A stretch of 64,000 nt of DNA from Mumia sp. ZJ1417. Lineage in GTDB: Bacteria > Actinomycetota > Actinomycetes > Propionibacteriales > Nocardioidaceae. The DNA is taken from NCBI RefSeq assembly GCF_014127285.1, contig NZ_CP059901.1, positions 2,294,001 through 2,358,000 on the forward strand, written 5' to 3'. Shown here piece by piece: positions 42,187 to 50,861 of the stretch (position 1 is its first letter; every line of letters begins with the position of its first letter). The position numbers were made by a program, and so were the translations under genes. The notes under the pieces were generated by a model. That model saw only the letters and a program-made list of their open reading frames with translations, ran no database searches and had not been told where the DNA came from.

Positions 42187-42962
42187 GAGTCCTCCTGGGT
42201 GTCGTACGGGCGGGCGACGTGGACGTCGACGGCGGCATCTTTCATCACCCGTGCGGTCTCGTCGTCGACGGGGCGGTCCGTCACCAGCACGTCGTACTGG
42301 TCGGGCCCGCACACCCGGGCGTATCCACCCCCGGGGAGCTTGGTGTGGTCGGCGAGGAGCACGACCCGGTCGGCGACCTGGAGCATCGCCTTCTTGACAG
42401 GGACCTCGACGGCCGTGGTGTCGAAGACCGACCCGTCGCGCCGGACCCCGCTCGTGCCGAGGAAGAGGACATCGGCCTGGACCTGGGCGATCGCCTGCTC
42501 GGTGAGGAACCCGACCATCGAGTGGTAGTTCGTACGGACCAGACCACCGAGCAGCATGAGGTCGACGACGGGGTCGTCGCGCAGCTCGTCGTACACGGCG
42601 AGGCTGGACGTGATCACGGTGACCCGGCGTCCACGCAGCAGCCGGGCGACCAGGCTCGTCGTCGTGCCGATGTCCAAGACCACGACCGCGTCGTCGGGGA
42701 CCAGGGTCACCGCGTGCTCGGCGATGGCCCGCTTCTCGAGTGGGTTCTGCGTCGCGACGCGCTCGAAGGGTGCCTCGCGGTCGAGCGTGGGAGCGGCCCC
42801 GCCACGGAGGCGACGGAGCTGGCCGGCGTGCGCCAGCGCGGACAGGTCCCGGCGGATGGTCGCGTCGCTGACGTCGAGCACGCGCGCGAGCGTGGCGACG
42901 TCGACGGGACCGCTGGTCTCGAGGAGATCGAGGAGCCGCTCGTGTCGGAGATTTGCACGCAC
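42183..42962 (-). CDS. DeoR/GlpR family sugar regulator
   Basis: This 259-residue repressor has an N-terminal helix-turn-helix (VATLARVLDVSDATIRRDLSAL, residues ~17-40). The DeoR C-terminal sensor follows, with VVLDIGTTTSLVARLL and FLGTSGVRRDGSVFDTT, which bind a sugar phosphate. The GTG at 42962 gives the usual VRxxxRHERLLDLL opening; a GTG at 42992 would place a likely operator inside the gene. It is coupled to the GH4 gene and divergent from the PfkB/ABC operon, so it probably controls both. Confidence 0.9.
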   Translation of the reverse strand: MRANLRHERLLDLLETSGPVDVATLARVLDVSDATIRRDLSALAHAGQLRRLRGGAAPTLDREAPFERVATQNPLEKRAIAEHAVTLVPDDAVVVLDIGTTTSLVARLLRGRRVTVITSSLAVYDELRDDPVVDLMLLGGLVRTNYHSMVGFLTEQAIAQVQADVLFLGTSGVRRDGSVFDTTAVEVPVKKAMLQVADRVVLLADHTKLPGGGYARVCGPDQYDVLVTDRPVDDETARVMKDAAVDVHVARPYDTQEDS

Positions 42963-42982
42963 ACGGTGACCATAACAGGCAG

Positions 42983-43032
42983 ATCCGCGCACGGATACGC
43001 ATCCACGCTCACCTCTTGCGCGATCCTGCGCA
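42983..43032. promoter_or_regulatory. two palindromes in the divergent DeoR-PfkB promoter
   Basis: ATCCG-CGCA-CGGAT (42983-42996) and TGCGC-GATCCT-GCGCA (43017-43032) lie between the divergent starts (42962 and 43052). They are candidate DeoR operators, and the second would overlap the PfkB promoter. Confidence 0.5.
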
Positions 43033-43051
43033 TTTGAGCGACACTCACGGA

Positions 43052-44170
43052 ATGGCCCACGACAGCCCTGAGACCGACGACCTGGCGTGTGACTTCTTCG
43101 TGACCGGCCCGGTGTTCCTCGACATCATCTTCACCGGTCTGCAGGAAGCGCCAGTCGGAGGACGGGAGGTCATGACCTCGGGGATGGGCTCGAGCCCGGG
43201 CGGCGTCGCGACGCTCGCCGTCGCCGCCTCTCGCCTCGGGCTGCGAACCTCGCTGGCCGCGGCGTTCGGTGACGACATGTACGGCGACTACCTGTGGGGC
43301 ACGCTCGAGGACGACGAGGCGATCGACCTGTCCGCGTCGCACCGGTGGCCCCACTGGCACTCGCCGGTCACGGTCTCGCTCGCCTATGACAAGGACCGCG
43401 CGATGATCACCCATGCGCACAAGCCCCCGCGGGCCGACCTCGCGGTCCCCCACGTCCTGCCGACGGCGCGTGCCGCGTTCGCTGACGTGGGCGATGAGCG
43501 GCCTGACTGGCTCGACGCCTCCGCCCAGCGCGGCACGCGCATCTTCGCCGACGTGGGCTGGGACCCGACCGGCCTCTGGGACGCGACGTCGCTGCGCGAA
43601 CGGCTCGACGGGTGCTATGCCTTCGTCCCCAACGCCGTCGAGGCGATGACCTACACCGGCACCGACTCCCCCGGCGCCGCGCTCGAGCGGATCCGTGACT
43701 GGGTCCCGCTTGCCGTCGTGACCGCGGGCAGCTCGGGCTCGTACGCTGCCGACGCCACCACCGGCGAGACCGCGTGGGCGCCGGCGCTCACCGTGCCCGC
43801 GCTCGACCCGACCGGGGCCGGCGACGTCTTCCTCGCAGGGCTCGTCGCCGCCACCCTCCGCGAGTGGCCGTTGCTGCAGCGCCTGCGCTTCGCCAACCTC
43901 TGCGCCGCACTGTCGGTACGCGACTTCGGTGGTGCGCTGGCCGCGCCAGGCTGGGGCGCCATCTGTGAGTGGTGGGAAGCCCTCGAGCCCGGCTCCTGGC
44001 TGGCGCGCGACTACGCCTTCCTCGACGACGTGCTGACGACCGTCGAGCACCGCACGTACGGCCGAGCCGTCGCCACCATCGGCTTCGTCGGGGACACCCA
44101 TGACCACCCGAGCCACACCCCGACCGAGCCTCGGACCCGAGATTTCCGCACCGCCCCCCGGGGCGAATGA
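43052..44170 (+). CDS. PfkB family carbohydrate kinase
   Basis: This 372-residue ribokinase-fold enzyme phosphorylates a sugar with ATP in the cytoplasm. The substrate-side GG motif (MGSSPGGVATLAVAASRLG, residues ~45-65) and the catalytic DPTGAGDVFLAGLV (residues ~250) are intact. The unusually long C-terminal extension (about 50 residues, ending in Arg/Pro-rich sequence) is outside the family fold. It is first gene of the plus-strand sugar operon; the binding protein starts 15 bases after its stop. It could make the sugar-6-phosphate that GH4 and NagB need. Confidence 0.9.
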   Translation: MAHDSPETDDLACDFFVTGPVFLDIIFTGLQEAPVGGREVMTSGMGSSPGGVATLAVAASRLGLRTSLAAAFGDDMYGDYLWGTLEDDEAIDLSASHRWPHWHSPVTVSLAYDKDRAMITHAHKPPRADLAVPHVLPTARAAFADVGDERPDWLDASAQRGTRIFADVGWDPTGLWDATSLRERLDGCYAFVPNAVEAMTYTGTDSPGAALERIRDWVPLAVVTAGSSGSYAADATTGETAWAPALTVPALDPTGAGDVFLAGLVAATLREWPLLQRLRFANLCAALSVRDFGGALAAPGWGAICEWWEALEPGSWLARDYAFLDDVLTTVEHRTYGRAVATIGFVGDTHDHPSHTPTEPRTRDFRTAPRGE

Positions 44171-44185
44171 CACCCAGGAGCCGCC

Positions 44186-45559
44186 ATGACCGTCCGTGCC
44201 GTCAAGAAGTCGGTGCTCACCGCCGCCGTCGCGGCCGCGAGCGCCGTGCTCGCCCTGTCTGCATGCACGCCCGGCGGCGGAGGCGGTGACGACGAGGGCA
44301 AGGAGGCCAAGCCCGACGACATCTCGACCGACGTCGCCGCGATGGGCGACCTCACCCTGGACGTCTGGGACCAGGAGGTGCGCGGTGGGCAGGCGAAGCA
44401 GATCGAGACCCTCAACGCGGCGTTCGAGAAGAAGTACCCGAACGTCACGATCAAGCGCACCTCGAAGTCCTTCGACGACCTCCAGAAGACCGTCCGCCTC
44501 GCGATCACCAACGACGACCCGCCAGATGTCGTCCAGGTCAACAACGGCCGCGCCGACATGGGACAGTTCGTCTCCGCTGGGCTGCTGCAGTCGCTCGACG
44601 GGTACGCCGAGGTCTACGGCTGGGACGAGCGCTTCCCCGAGTCGGTGCGCAGCACGGCCTCGTACAGCAAGGACGGCAAGACCTTCGGTGAGGGTTCGCT
44701 CTTCGGGATGGCGCAGGTCGGCGAAATGGTCGGCCTGTGGGTCAACAAGCAGAAGCTCGGCGACCTCGGCATCGAGGCCCCGAAGACGCTCGACGAGCTC
44801 GAGGCCGCGATGAAGGCCGCAAAGGCCGCCGGCGAGCTGCCGGTCCAGCTCGGCAACGCCGAGGCGTGGCCGGCGATCCACGACTACGCCGTCGCGATGA
44901 ACCAGTACGTGCCGCGCGACGACACCCGTGCGCTCGGGTACGGCCGCGAGGGAGCCTCGTGGACCACAGAGGAGAACGTCGACGGCGCCGACCTGTTCAA
45001 GTCCTGGGTCGACGCGGGCTACCTGACGCCCGACTTCAACGCCGTGCCCAACGACACCGCGTGGCGCAACTTCGCCAAGGGCCAGGGCGTGTTCATGATC
45101 GGCGGCACCTGGTACCAAGCAGACCTCGAGGCTGCGATGGGCGACAATCTCGGCTTCGCGCTGCCGCCGGTCGGCCCGGTCGGCGAGCTGGCCGTGACCG
45201 GCGGCACGGGCCTCCCGTTCGCAATCACCGAGGCCAGCGAGCACGCCGACGCGGCCGCGGCATACCTCGACTTCCTCACCAACGCCGACGCGATGAAGGT
45301 GATCCAGGAGAACGGCGGGCTCCCGGTCATCGACGGCGACGCAGCCAGCGCGACCGGTGTCGGCAAGGAGGTCGTGGAGGCCTGGAACCAGGTGACCGCA
45401 GAGGACTCCCTCGTGCCGTACCTGGACTGGGCGACGCCGGACATGAGCGACCTGCTCGGCCAGGAGCTCCAGAAGCTCAGCGCCGGCTCGACGGACACCG
45501 CCGCGTTCCTCGACGCCCTCGAGAAGAACTACACGGACTTCACGGACCAGAACGAGTGA
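44186..45559 (+). CDS. ABC transporter sugar-binding lipoprotein
   Basis: This 457-residue family 1 extracellular solute-binding protein has signal peptide residues ~1-28 and lipobox LSAC, which anchor it to the outer membrane leaflet. The Gly/Asp-rich linker (PGGGGGDDEGK) follows. The two-lobed domain includes QVNNGRADMGQFVSAG, GKTFGEGSLFGMAQVGEMVGLWVN and FAKGQGVFMIGGTWYQ. It delivers an oligosaccharide or amino sugar to the permeases encoded next. Its stop overlaps the first permease start by 3 bases. No ATPase gene is present, so a shared MsiK-type ATPase is likely. Confidence 0.93.
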   Translation: MTVRAVKKSVLTAAVAAASAVLALSACTPGGGGGDDEGKEAKPDDISTDVAAMGDLTLDVWDQEVRGGQAKQIETLNAAFEKKYPNVTIKRTSKSFDDLQKTVRLAITNDDPPDVVQVNNGRADMGQFVSAGLLQSLDGYAEVYGWDERFPESVRSTASYSKDGKTFGEGSLFGMAQVGEMVGLWVNKQKLGDLGIEAPKTLDELEAAMKAAKAAGELPVQLGNAEAWPAIHDYAVAMNQYVPRDDTRALGYGREGASWTTEENVDGADLFKSWVDAGYLTPDFNAVPNDTAWRNFAKGQGVFMIGGTWYQADLEAAMGDNLGFALPPVGPVGELAVTGGTGLPFAITEASEHADAAAAYLDFLTNADAMKVIQENGGLPVIDGDAASATGVGKEVVEAWNQVTAEDSLVPYLDWATPDMSDLLGQELQKLSAGSTDTAAFLDALEKNYTDFTDQNE

Positions 45560-46458
45560 CGAGCCAGGGCGCGCGACGGCGCCACGGACCCCCAGGAGAG
45601 CCGCGCAACGTCGCCTATCTCTATCTCCTGCCGGGGTTCGTGGTGCTCGCGCTCTTCCTGCTGGCGCCGCTCGCCTACGCGGTGTGGCTGTCGTTCTTCG
45701 CGTGGGACGGGCTCTCCTCCGGCACCTGGGTGGGGCTGCAGAACTACGTCGACGTGCTCACCGACCCGGCGCTGCGCACGCCGTTCGGGCACGCGCTCGT
45801 GCTGCTTGTGTTCTTCTCGGTGATCCCGGTGACGTTGGGACTCCTGGCGGCCTCGTTGCTCGTCCGGTCGACAGTGCGCGGGCGCGGGATCTTCCAGGCC
45901 GTCGTGTTCGTCCCGCAGGTGATCGCGCTGACCGTCGTCGCCGTCGCGTGGAAGCGGATTCTCGCGCCGGACGGCCCGCTCAACGAAGCGCTGCGCGCGG
46001 TGGGTCTCGACGGGCTCGCACGCGGCTGGCTCGGCGACCCGAGCACCGCGCTGATCGCGATCGGGCTCGTCGGCACGTGGCTCGGCACCGGCCTGTGCAC
46101 CGTGCTCTTCCTCGCAGGGCTGTCACGGATGGACCGCGCGGTCTACGACGCCGCCCGCCTCGACGGCGCCGGCTTCTTCCGCGAGACCTTCGCCATCAGC
46201 CTGCCGTCCCTGCGCAACGAGCTCGCCGTCGCCCTGACGCTGACGATGGTCGCCGCGCTGCGGACGTTCGACCTCGTCTATCTGATGACCTCCGGCGGAC
46301 CGGGCGGCGCGACCGCCGTCCCGGCGTACGAGGTCTACATGAAGTCGATGCGGCAGGGCGACGTCGGCACCGGTGTGACGATCGCGCTGCTGCTGGCGGC
46401 GTTCATCATGCTGCTCACCGTCCTCGTGAACCGGATCCCGGAGCGTGAGAACCGATGA
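45556..46458 (+). CDS. sugar ABC transporter permease 1 (MalF/UgpA type)
   Basis: This 300-residue inner-membrane subunit has six helices after a short basic N-terminus (VAYLYLLPGFVVLALFLLAP first). The EAA loop YDAARLDGAGFFRETFAISLPSL (residues ~195-218) docks the ATPase. The GTG start overlaps the binding-protein stop (GTGA), and the stop overlaps the second permease (ATGA). Like other MalF-type CUT1 permeases it pairs with the MalG-type partner. Confidence 0.94.
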   Translation: MTSQGARRRHGPPGEPRNVAYLYLLPGFVVLALFLLAPLAYAVWLSFFAWDGLSSGTWVGLQNYVDVLTDPALRTPFGHALVLLVFFSVIPVTLGLLAASLLVRSTVRGRGIFQAVVFVPQVIALTVVAVAWKRILAPDGPLNEALRAVGLDGLARGWLGDPSTALIAIGLVGTWLGTGLCTVLFLAGLSRMDRAVYDAARLDGAGFFRETFAISLPSLRNELAVALTLTMVAALRTFDLVYLMTSGGPGGATAVPAYEVYMKSMRQGDVGTGVTIALLLAAFIMLLTVLVNRIPERENR

Positions 46459-47264
46459 AGACCTCGCGGCTCGAGCGCAGCGTCACGATCGTCGTCCTGG
46501 CGCTCGGCTCAGTCGTCGCCCTCTTCCCGATCGCGATGATCGTCGCGTCGGCGTTCGTCTCCGACAACCCCAACGAGTCCGGCATCGTCTGGAGCAACCT
46601 CGCCACCGCGTGGGACGAGGGGCACTTCTCGACGTACATGCGCTCGAGCGTGATCGTCACGGTGTGCGTGGTCGTGCTCGCGACGGCGCTGTCGTGCATG
46701 CTCGGCTACGCCTTCGGGACGATGCGCTTTCGCGGCTCGTCCGTCCTGTTCTACGTGCTGCTCCTCGGCCTGATGGTGCCGAACGAGGCGATCGTCGTCC
46801 CGCTCTACTACCAGCTGCGCGACCTGGACCAGATCAACACGTACCAGGCGCTGATCTTTCCGCAGGTCGCGCAGTCGCTCGCGTTCGGCACCTTCTGGAT
46901 GCGGGCGTACTTCCGAGGGACATCGCGTGACCTGGTCGAGGCGGCGCGGCTCGACGGCGCCGGGCACTTCCGGACGTTCTGGTCGGTGCTCCTGCCGATG
47001 GGGCGTCCCGCGGTCGTGACGATGGTCGTGCTGTTCTCGATGTGGACCTGGAACGAGTTCTTGCTCCCGCTGGTGATGATCCCCAGCAACGAGGACCTCC
47101 GGACCGCGCCGCTCGGGCTGACCTTCTTCAGCGGGCAATACACCGGATCGCCGTCGCTCCTCGCAGCAGCCGCACTGATCGTCGCCCTGCCGATGCTCGT
47201 GCTCTTCCTGATCGCCCAGCGTCACTTCATCCGCGGCATGACCGAGGGGGCGGTGAAGGGCTGA
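46455..47264 (+). CDS. sugar ABC transporter permease 2 (MalG/UgpE type)
   Basis: This 269-residue CUT1 permease has six helices, the first being VTIVVLALGSVVALFPIAMI. The EAA loop is VEAARLDGAGHFRTFWSVLLPM (residues ~155-176). The motif TWNEFLLPLVMI and the ending QRHFIRGMTEGAVKG are characteristic of the family. It overlaps permease 1 by 4 bases. The PIG-L gene starts 45 bases after its stop and is likely in the same transcript. Confidence 0.95.
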   Translation: MKTSRLERSVTIVVLALGSVVALFPIAMIVASAFVSDNPNESGIVWSNLATAWDEGHFSTYMRSSVIVTVCVVVLATALSCMLGYAFGTMRFRGSSVLFYVLLLGLMVPNEAIVVPLYYQLRDLDQINTYQALIFPQVAQSLAFGTFWMRAYFRGTSRDLVEAARLDGAGHFRTFWSVLLPMGRPAVVTMVVLFSMWTWNEFLLPLVMIPSNEDLRTAPLGLTFFSGQYTGSPSLLAAAALIVALPMLVLFLIAQRHFIRGMTEGAVKG

Positions 47265-47309
47265 ACCACGTGGTTGACCGTCGATCGATCCGAGAACCAA
47301 GGGGGACTC

Positions 47310-50123
47310 ATGGTCCAGCGCACGCAGCAGACGTCCAACTCCACCGGTGCCGCTCCACCACCACGATGGCGAAGGCTCGCCACGACCTCGGCAGCAGCCG
47401 CGCTCCTCGGTGCCGGCCTCGTCACCGGGCCGGCAGCAGCAGCGCCGTCCCCCGAGACGACGGCCACGAAGGCCACCGACCTCGACGTGCTCTTCGTCGG
47501 CGCGCACCCTGACGACGAGTCGGGGCGGCTGTCGACGTTCGGCGAGTGGGGCGAGCGGTACGGCAGCCGCGTCGGCGTCGTGACGATCACCCGCGGCGAG
47601 GGCGGCGGCAATGCCGTCGGCCCCGAGGAGGGCCCGGCCCTCGGCCTCATCCGTGAGCGCGAGGAGCGCGCCGCCGTCGGTACGGCCGGCGTCCGCGACG
47701 TGTTCAACCTCGACAAGGTCGACTTCTACTACTCCGTCAGCGCTCCCCTGCACCAGCAGGCGTGGGACGCGGAGGACTCCCTCGAACGGCTCGTCCGGAT
47801 CGTCCGCGAGACCCGGCCCGAGGTCGTCGTGACGATGACCCCTGCCCCGACCCCCGGCAACCACGGCGGTCACCAAGAGGCCGCGCGGCTCGCCGCGGAG
47901 GCGTACGCCGTGGCCGGCGACCCGTCGCGCTTCCGCTCGCAGATCACCAAGGAGGGACTGCGCCCGTACGCTCCGGCGAAGCTCTTCTTGAACTCCGCCC
48001 GCGGCAGCGGCCAGGTCGGTTCCTCGTGCCCGCGCGCGTTCACCCCGACCGATCCCACCGACGACGTGTACGGGGTCTGGGCCGGGGAGCGCGCGGCCAG
48101 CGGCAAGACGTGGGCGCTCGTCGAGCGCGAGGCGCAGCGCAAGTACGCCTCGCAGGGCTGGGCCGGGTTCCCCGATCCCAGCACCGACCCCGAGGCGATC
48201 GGGTGCGACTACTTCACCCAGGTGGCCTCGCGCGTGCCGTTCACGCGCGGCGACCAGTCGGCCGCCGCAGCCTCCCCCGCGACGATGCTGCAGGGTGCGA
48301 CGCGCCAGGCTCGCGGCGGACTTCCGCTCGGGACCGGCCTCGAGCTCACCGGCGAGGACGTCGACGTCGTGCCCGGCCAGTCGGTGACGCTCGAGGCGCG
48401 GCTCACCGCGCCGAAGCGCACACGGCTCGTCCGTGCCGCCGGTGCGGTGACGCTGCCGCAGGGGTGGAGCGGGACGACCTCGGTGTCGTTCGGCACGGTT
48501 CCTCGTGGGACGACGGTCACCCGCACGATCACGGTGACCGCACCGAGCGGGGTCACGGCGAACACCCGGGCACTGGTCGGGCTCGACGTGCGCTCAGGCG
48601 CGGGCGCCGGCTCTACCAACCAGAAGCTCTCGGTGACGCCGAGCGTGTCCGGGACCCAGCAGCTCCTGCCGCAGGTCGCCGAGTTCGAGGAGTGGGCTCC
48701 TACGGTCGGGCTTCCGCAGCTGCGCGGGCTCGTCACGCCGGTGCTGACGCTGCCCAGCGGCGGCACACGTACGCTCGGCATCGACGTCACGAACCACAGC
48801 GACGCCGCTGAGTCCGGAACGGTCACGGTGGACCTGCCGGACGGCTTCGCGGCGGCCGACGACACGATCTCGTACGAGGGACTCGCGCCAGGTGCGACAC
48901 AGCGCCTCGACCTCGAGGTCACCAACACCGACGACACGCTGCCCACGTCGAACGAGGGCGGCGTCGGCGGTGACTACGGTTACACGATCACGACGACGAG
49001 CAGCTCCGGGTCGTCGACCACGACGGCGGCGCTCGAGCTGGTCCCGACGACGCAGGTCGGCGAGACGGCGGCGCCGACGCTGGACGGCACCGTCGGCGCC
49101 GGTGAGTATGCGGCCACGATCGACCTCTCGCGGCGCTGGGAGGGGGAGGCGTGCACGTCTCCGGCGGACTGCAGCGCGACCGGCTACGTCACGCGGTCGG
49201 GCGACGACCTCTACGTCGCCGCCGAGGTGACCGACGACGTCAAGAGCGCCGTGCTCGCGGCGTCGGACTGCAAGCGCCACTGGCGCGTCGACTCGCTCGA
49301 GGTCGCCATCGATCCCGACGGGTCGTCGGAGAACACCTCCACCACCTTCAAGATCGGGGCACTCCCGTTCACCGCCGAGGGCCAGTCGTGCGCCGCGCGC
49401 GATGCCGACCACACCCAGGGCCCGATCGGCGCCTTCCCGATGTCCGGCGAGGGCGGCTCCGACGAGACGACGCTCGATCCGGGCAACGTCGCGCCCGGGT
49501 TCGAGATGGCCTCGGCGGTCGGCGCGCCGTACACGGGCTACGTCATCGAGATGAAGATCCCGCTCGCCGCGCTGCCGGCGACGGTCGATCCCGACCGGAT
49601 GGGCTTCAACATGTTCGTCTACGACTCCGACACCCAGGACAAGGCCGGCCAGACCCGCGTCGGGTGGTCGACGTGGGGCGGGGTCCAGGGCGACCCGTAC
49701 CGATGGGGTCGTGTCGAGCTCGGGGGTGGCGCGCCGCCGGAGGTGGAGAGCGTGCCGCCGAAGCTGGACTTCCCGGGGCTCGACAGCCTCGACTCGCCGC
49801 AGTCGATCGAGCAGGCCGTACGCTCCGGCGTCGGGCTGTCGGGGCTCCCGACGCTCGCCCCGCGGTCGACCGCGCGCGTGCGTCGGGCGACGCAGCGCGG
49901 TGACGCGGTCGTGGTGACCGTCGACGTCGACAAGCGCGGCACCGCGCACCTGTTCGCGGTCACCGGTGACGACACGCAGCTGGCCGGTTCCGTCGAGGTC
50001 GCCCTGCGACCAGGTCGGCGTCAGATCCGGATCCCGGTGACGGAGACACCGTCGTCCGTGCTGCTCGGGTTCGACCCCGACCGCCGTACGGGGACCGCGA
50101 GCTCGTCAGTGCGGGTGCGGTGA
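47310..50123 (+). CDS. large secreted PIG-L family deacetylase with C-terminal sugar-binding-type domains
   Basis: This 937-residue exported protein has a signal peptide (residues ~19-45, RRLATTSAAAALLGAGL, cleavage at AAA/A). The PIG-L/LmbE zinc deacetylase domain spans ~55-330; metal ligands HPDDE (66-70) and the GNHGGHQEAA His pair are visible. Residues ~350-580 are tandem Ig-like NEW3-type domains (QSVTLEARLTAP, GGTRTLGIDVTN). ~590-830 forms a CBM9/DOMON-like domain (APTLDGTVGAGEY, WRVDSLEVAIDPDG). It likely removes N-acetyl groups from GlcNAc-containing glycans outside the cell. GGGGGA precedes the ATG, and nagB overlaps its stop by 4 bases. Confidence 0.88.
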   Translation: MVQRTQQTSNSTGAAPPPRWRRLATTSAAAALLGAGLVTGPAAAAPSPETTATKATDLDVLFVGAHPDDESGRLSTFGEWGERYGSRVGVVTITRGEGGGNAVGPEEGPALGLIREREERAAVGTAGVRDVFNLDKVDFYYSVSAPLHQQAWDAEDSLERLVRIVRETRPEVVVTMTPAPTPGNHGGHQEAARLAAEAYAVAGDPSRFRSQITKEGLRPYAPAKLFLNSARGSGQVGSSCPRAFTPTDPTDDVYGVWAGERAASGKTWALVEREAQRKYASQGWAGFPDPSTDPEAIGCDYFTQVASRVPFTRGDQSAAAASPATMLQGATRQARGGLPLGTGLELTGEDVDVVPGQSVTLEARLTAPKRTRLVRAAGAVTLPQGWSGTTSVSFGTVPRGTTVTRTITVTAPSGVTANTRALVGLDVRSGAGAGSTNQKLSVTPSVSGTQQLLPQVAEFEEWAPTVGLPQLRGLVTPVLTLPSGGTRTLGIDVTNHSDAAESGTVTVDLPDGFAAADDTISYEGLAPGATQRLDLEVTNTDDTLPTSNEGGVGGDYGYTITTTSSSGSSTTTAALELVPTTQVGETAAPTLDGTVGAGEYAATIDLSRRWEGEACTSPADCSATGYVTRSGDDLYVAAEVTDDVKSAVLAASDCKRHWRVDSLEVAIDPDGSSENTSTTFKIGALPFTAEGQSCAARDADHTQGPIGAFPMSGEGGSDETTLDPGNVAPGFEMASAVGAPYTGYVIEMKIPLAALPATVDPDRMGFNMFVYDSDTQDKAGQTRVGWSTWGGVQGDPYRWGRVELGGGAPPEVESVPPKLDFPGLDSLDSPQSIEQAVRSGVGLSGLPTLAPRSTARVRRATQRGDAVVVTVDVDKRGTAHLFAVTGDDTQLAGSVEVALRPGRRQIRIPVTETPSSVLLGFDPDRRTGTASSSVRVR

Positions 50124-50857
50124 CGACACCACCCGGATCGACCGTCCGCCACCTGGTCCGCGACGACGCGGGCCAGGTGGCGGACACGGCCGCAGACCTC
50201 ATCCTCGACGTGCTCGAGACCGACAGCGCCGTCGGTCTCGCGACCGGCTCGTCACCCCTCGGCGCGTACCAGGAGATCGTCCGCCGGGTACGTTTAGGCG
50301 CGACGGCCTCCCCGGTCGCGCGGCGCGGCTTCCTGCTCGACGAGTACCTCGGCCTCCCCGCCGGCGACCCGAACACGTACGCCTCGGTGATCAGACGCGA
50401 GGTCGCCGACGCGCTCGGGCTCGACGTCCGGGGTCCGGACGGCCAGGCGGCCGATCCGGAGCAGGAGGCCGAGCGGTACGGGCGCGAGGTCGTGGCGGCG
50501 TCCGTCGCGGTGCAGGTCCTCGGGATCGGCCGCAACGGTCACCTCGGGTTCAACGAACCGGGCTCGTCGCTGGACTCGCAGACCCGCGTCGTGCGGCTGA
50601 CCGAGTCGACACGACGGGACAACGCGCGGTTCTTCGACTCCCCCGCCGACGTCCCAACCCACGCGATCACCCAGGGGCTCGCGACCCTCATGCAGGCGCG
50701 GCGTCTGGTGCTGATCGTGCTCGGCGAACGCAAGGCGGAGGCTGTCCACGCCGCGCTGCACGGTCCGGTGGATCCCGCATGTCCCGCTTCGGTGCTGCAG
50801 CGACACCCCGACGCGTACGTCGTCACCGATCGCGAGGCCGCCGCAGCCGTACGCTGA
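50120..50857 (+). CDS. nagB: glucosamine-6-phosphate deaminase
   Basis: This 245-residue cytoplasmic enzyme converts glucosamine-6-phosphate to fructose-6-phosphate and ammonia, feeding glycolysis. GLATGSSPLGAYQEIV (phosphate loop), FLLDEYLG (catalytic Asp), and GIGRNGHLGFNEPGSS are the invariant NagB motifs, and ALMQARRLVLIVLGERKAEA is typical of the C-terminus. It is a little shorter than E. coli NagB (266). The GTG overlaps the PIG-L stop (GTGA). No nagA deacetylase is in the window; the secreted PIG-L enzyme could fill that role. The membrane acyltransferase-like gene begins 4 bases after its stop. Confidence 0.95.
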   Translation: MTTPPGSTVRHLVRDDAGQVADTAADLILDVLETDSAVGLATGSSPLGAYQEIVRRVRLGATASPVARRGFLLDEYLGLPAGDPNTYASVIRREVADALGLDVRGPDGQAADPEQEAERYGREVVAASVAVQVLGIGRNGHLGFNEPGSSLDSQTRVVRLTESTRRDNARFFDSPADVPTHAITQGLATLMQARRLVLIVLGERKAEAVHAALHGPVDPACPASVLQRHPDAYVVTDREAAAAVR

Positions 50858-50861
50858 ACGC

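Noticed and set aside
42707-45244. 845-codon open reading on the minus strand across DeoR, PfkB and the sugar-binding gene
   Set aside because: It is antisense to three well-supported genes and its composition (Arg/Gly/Val/Glu-rich, no domain) is typical of high-GC shadow frames.
48594-49949. 451-codon open reading opposite the PIG-L gene
   Set aside because: Antisense shadow; Arg-rich with no recognisable fold.
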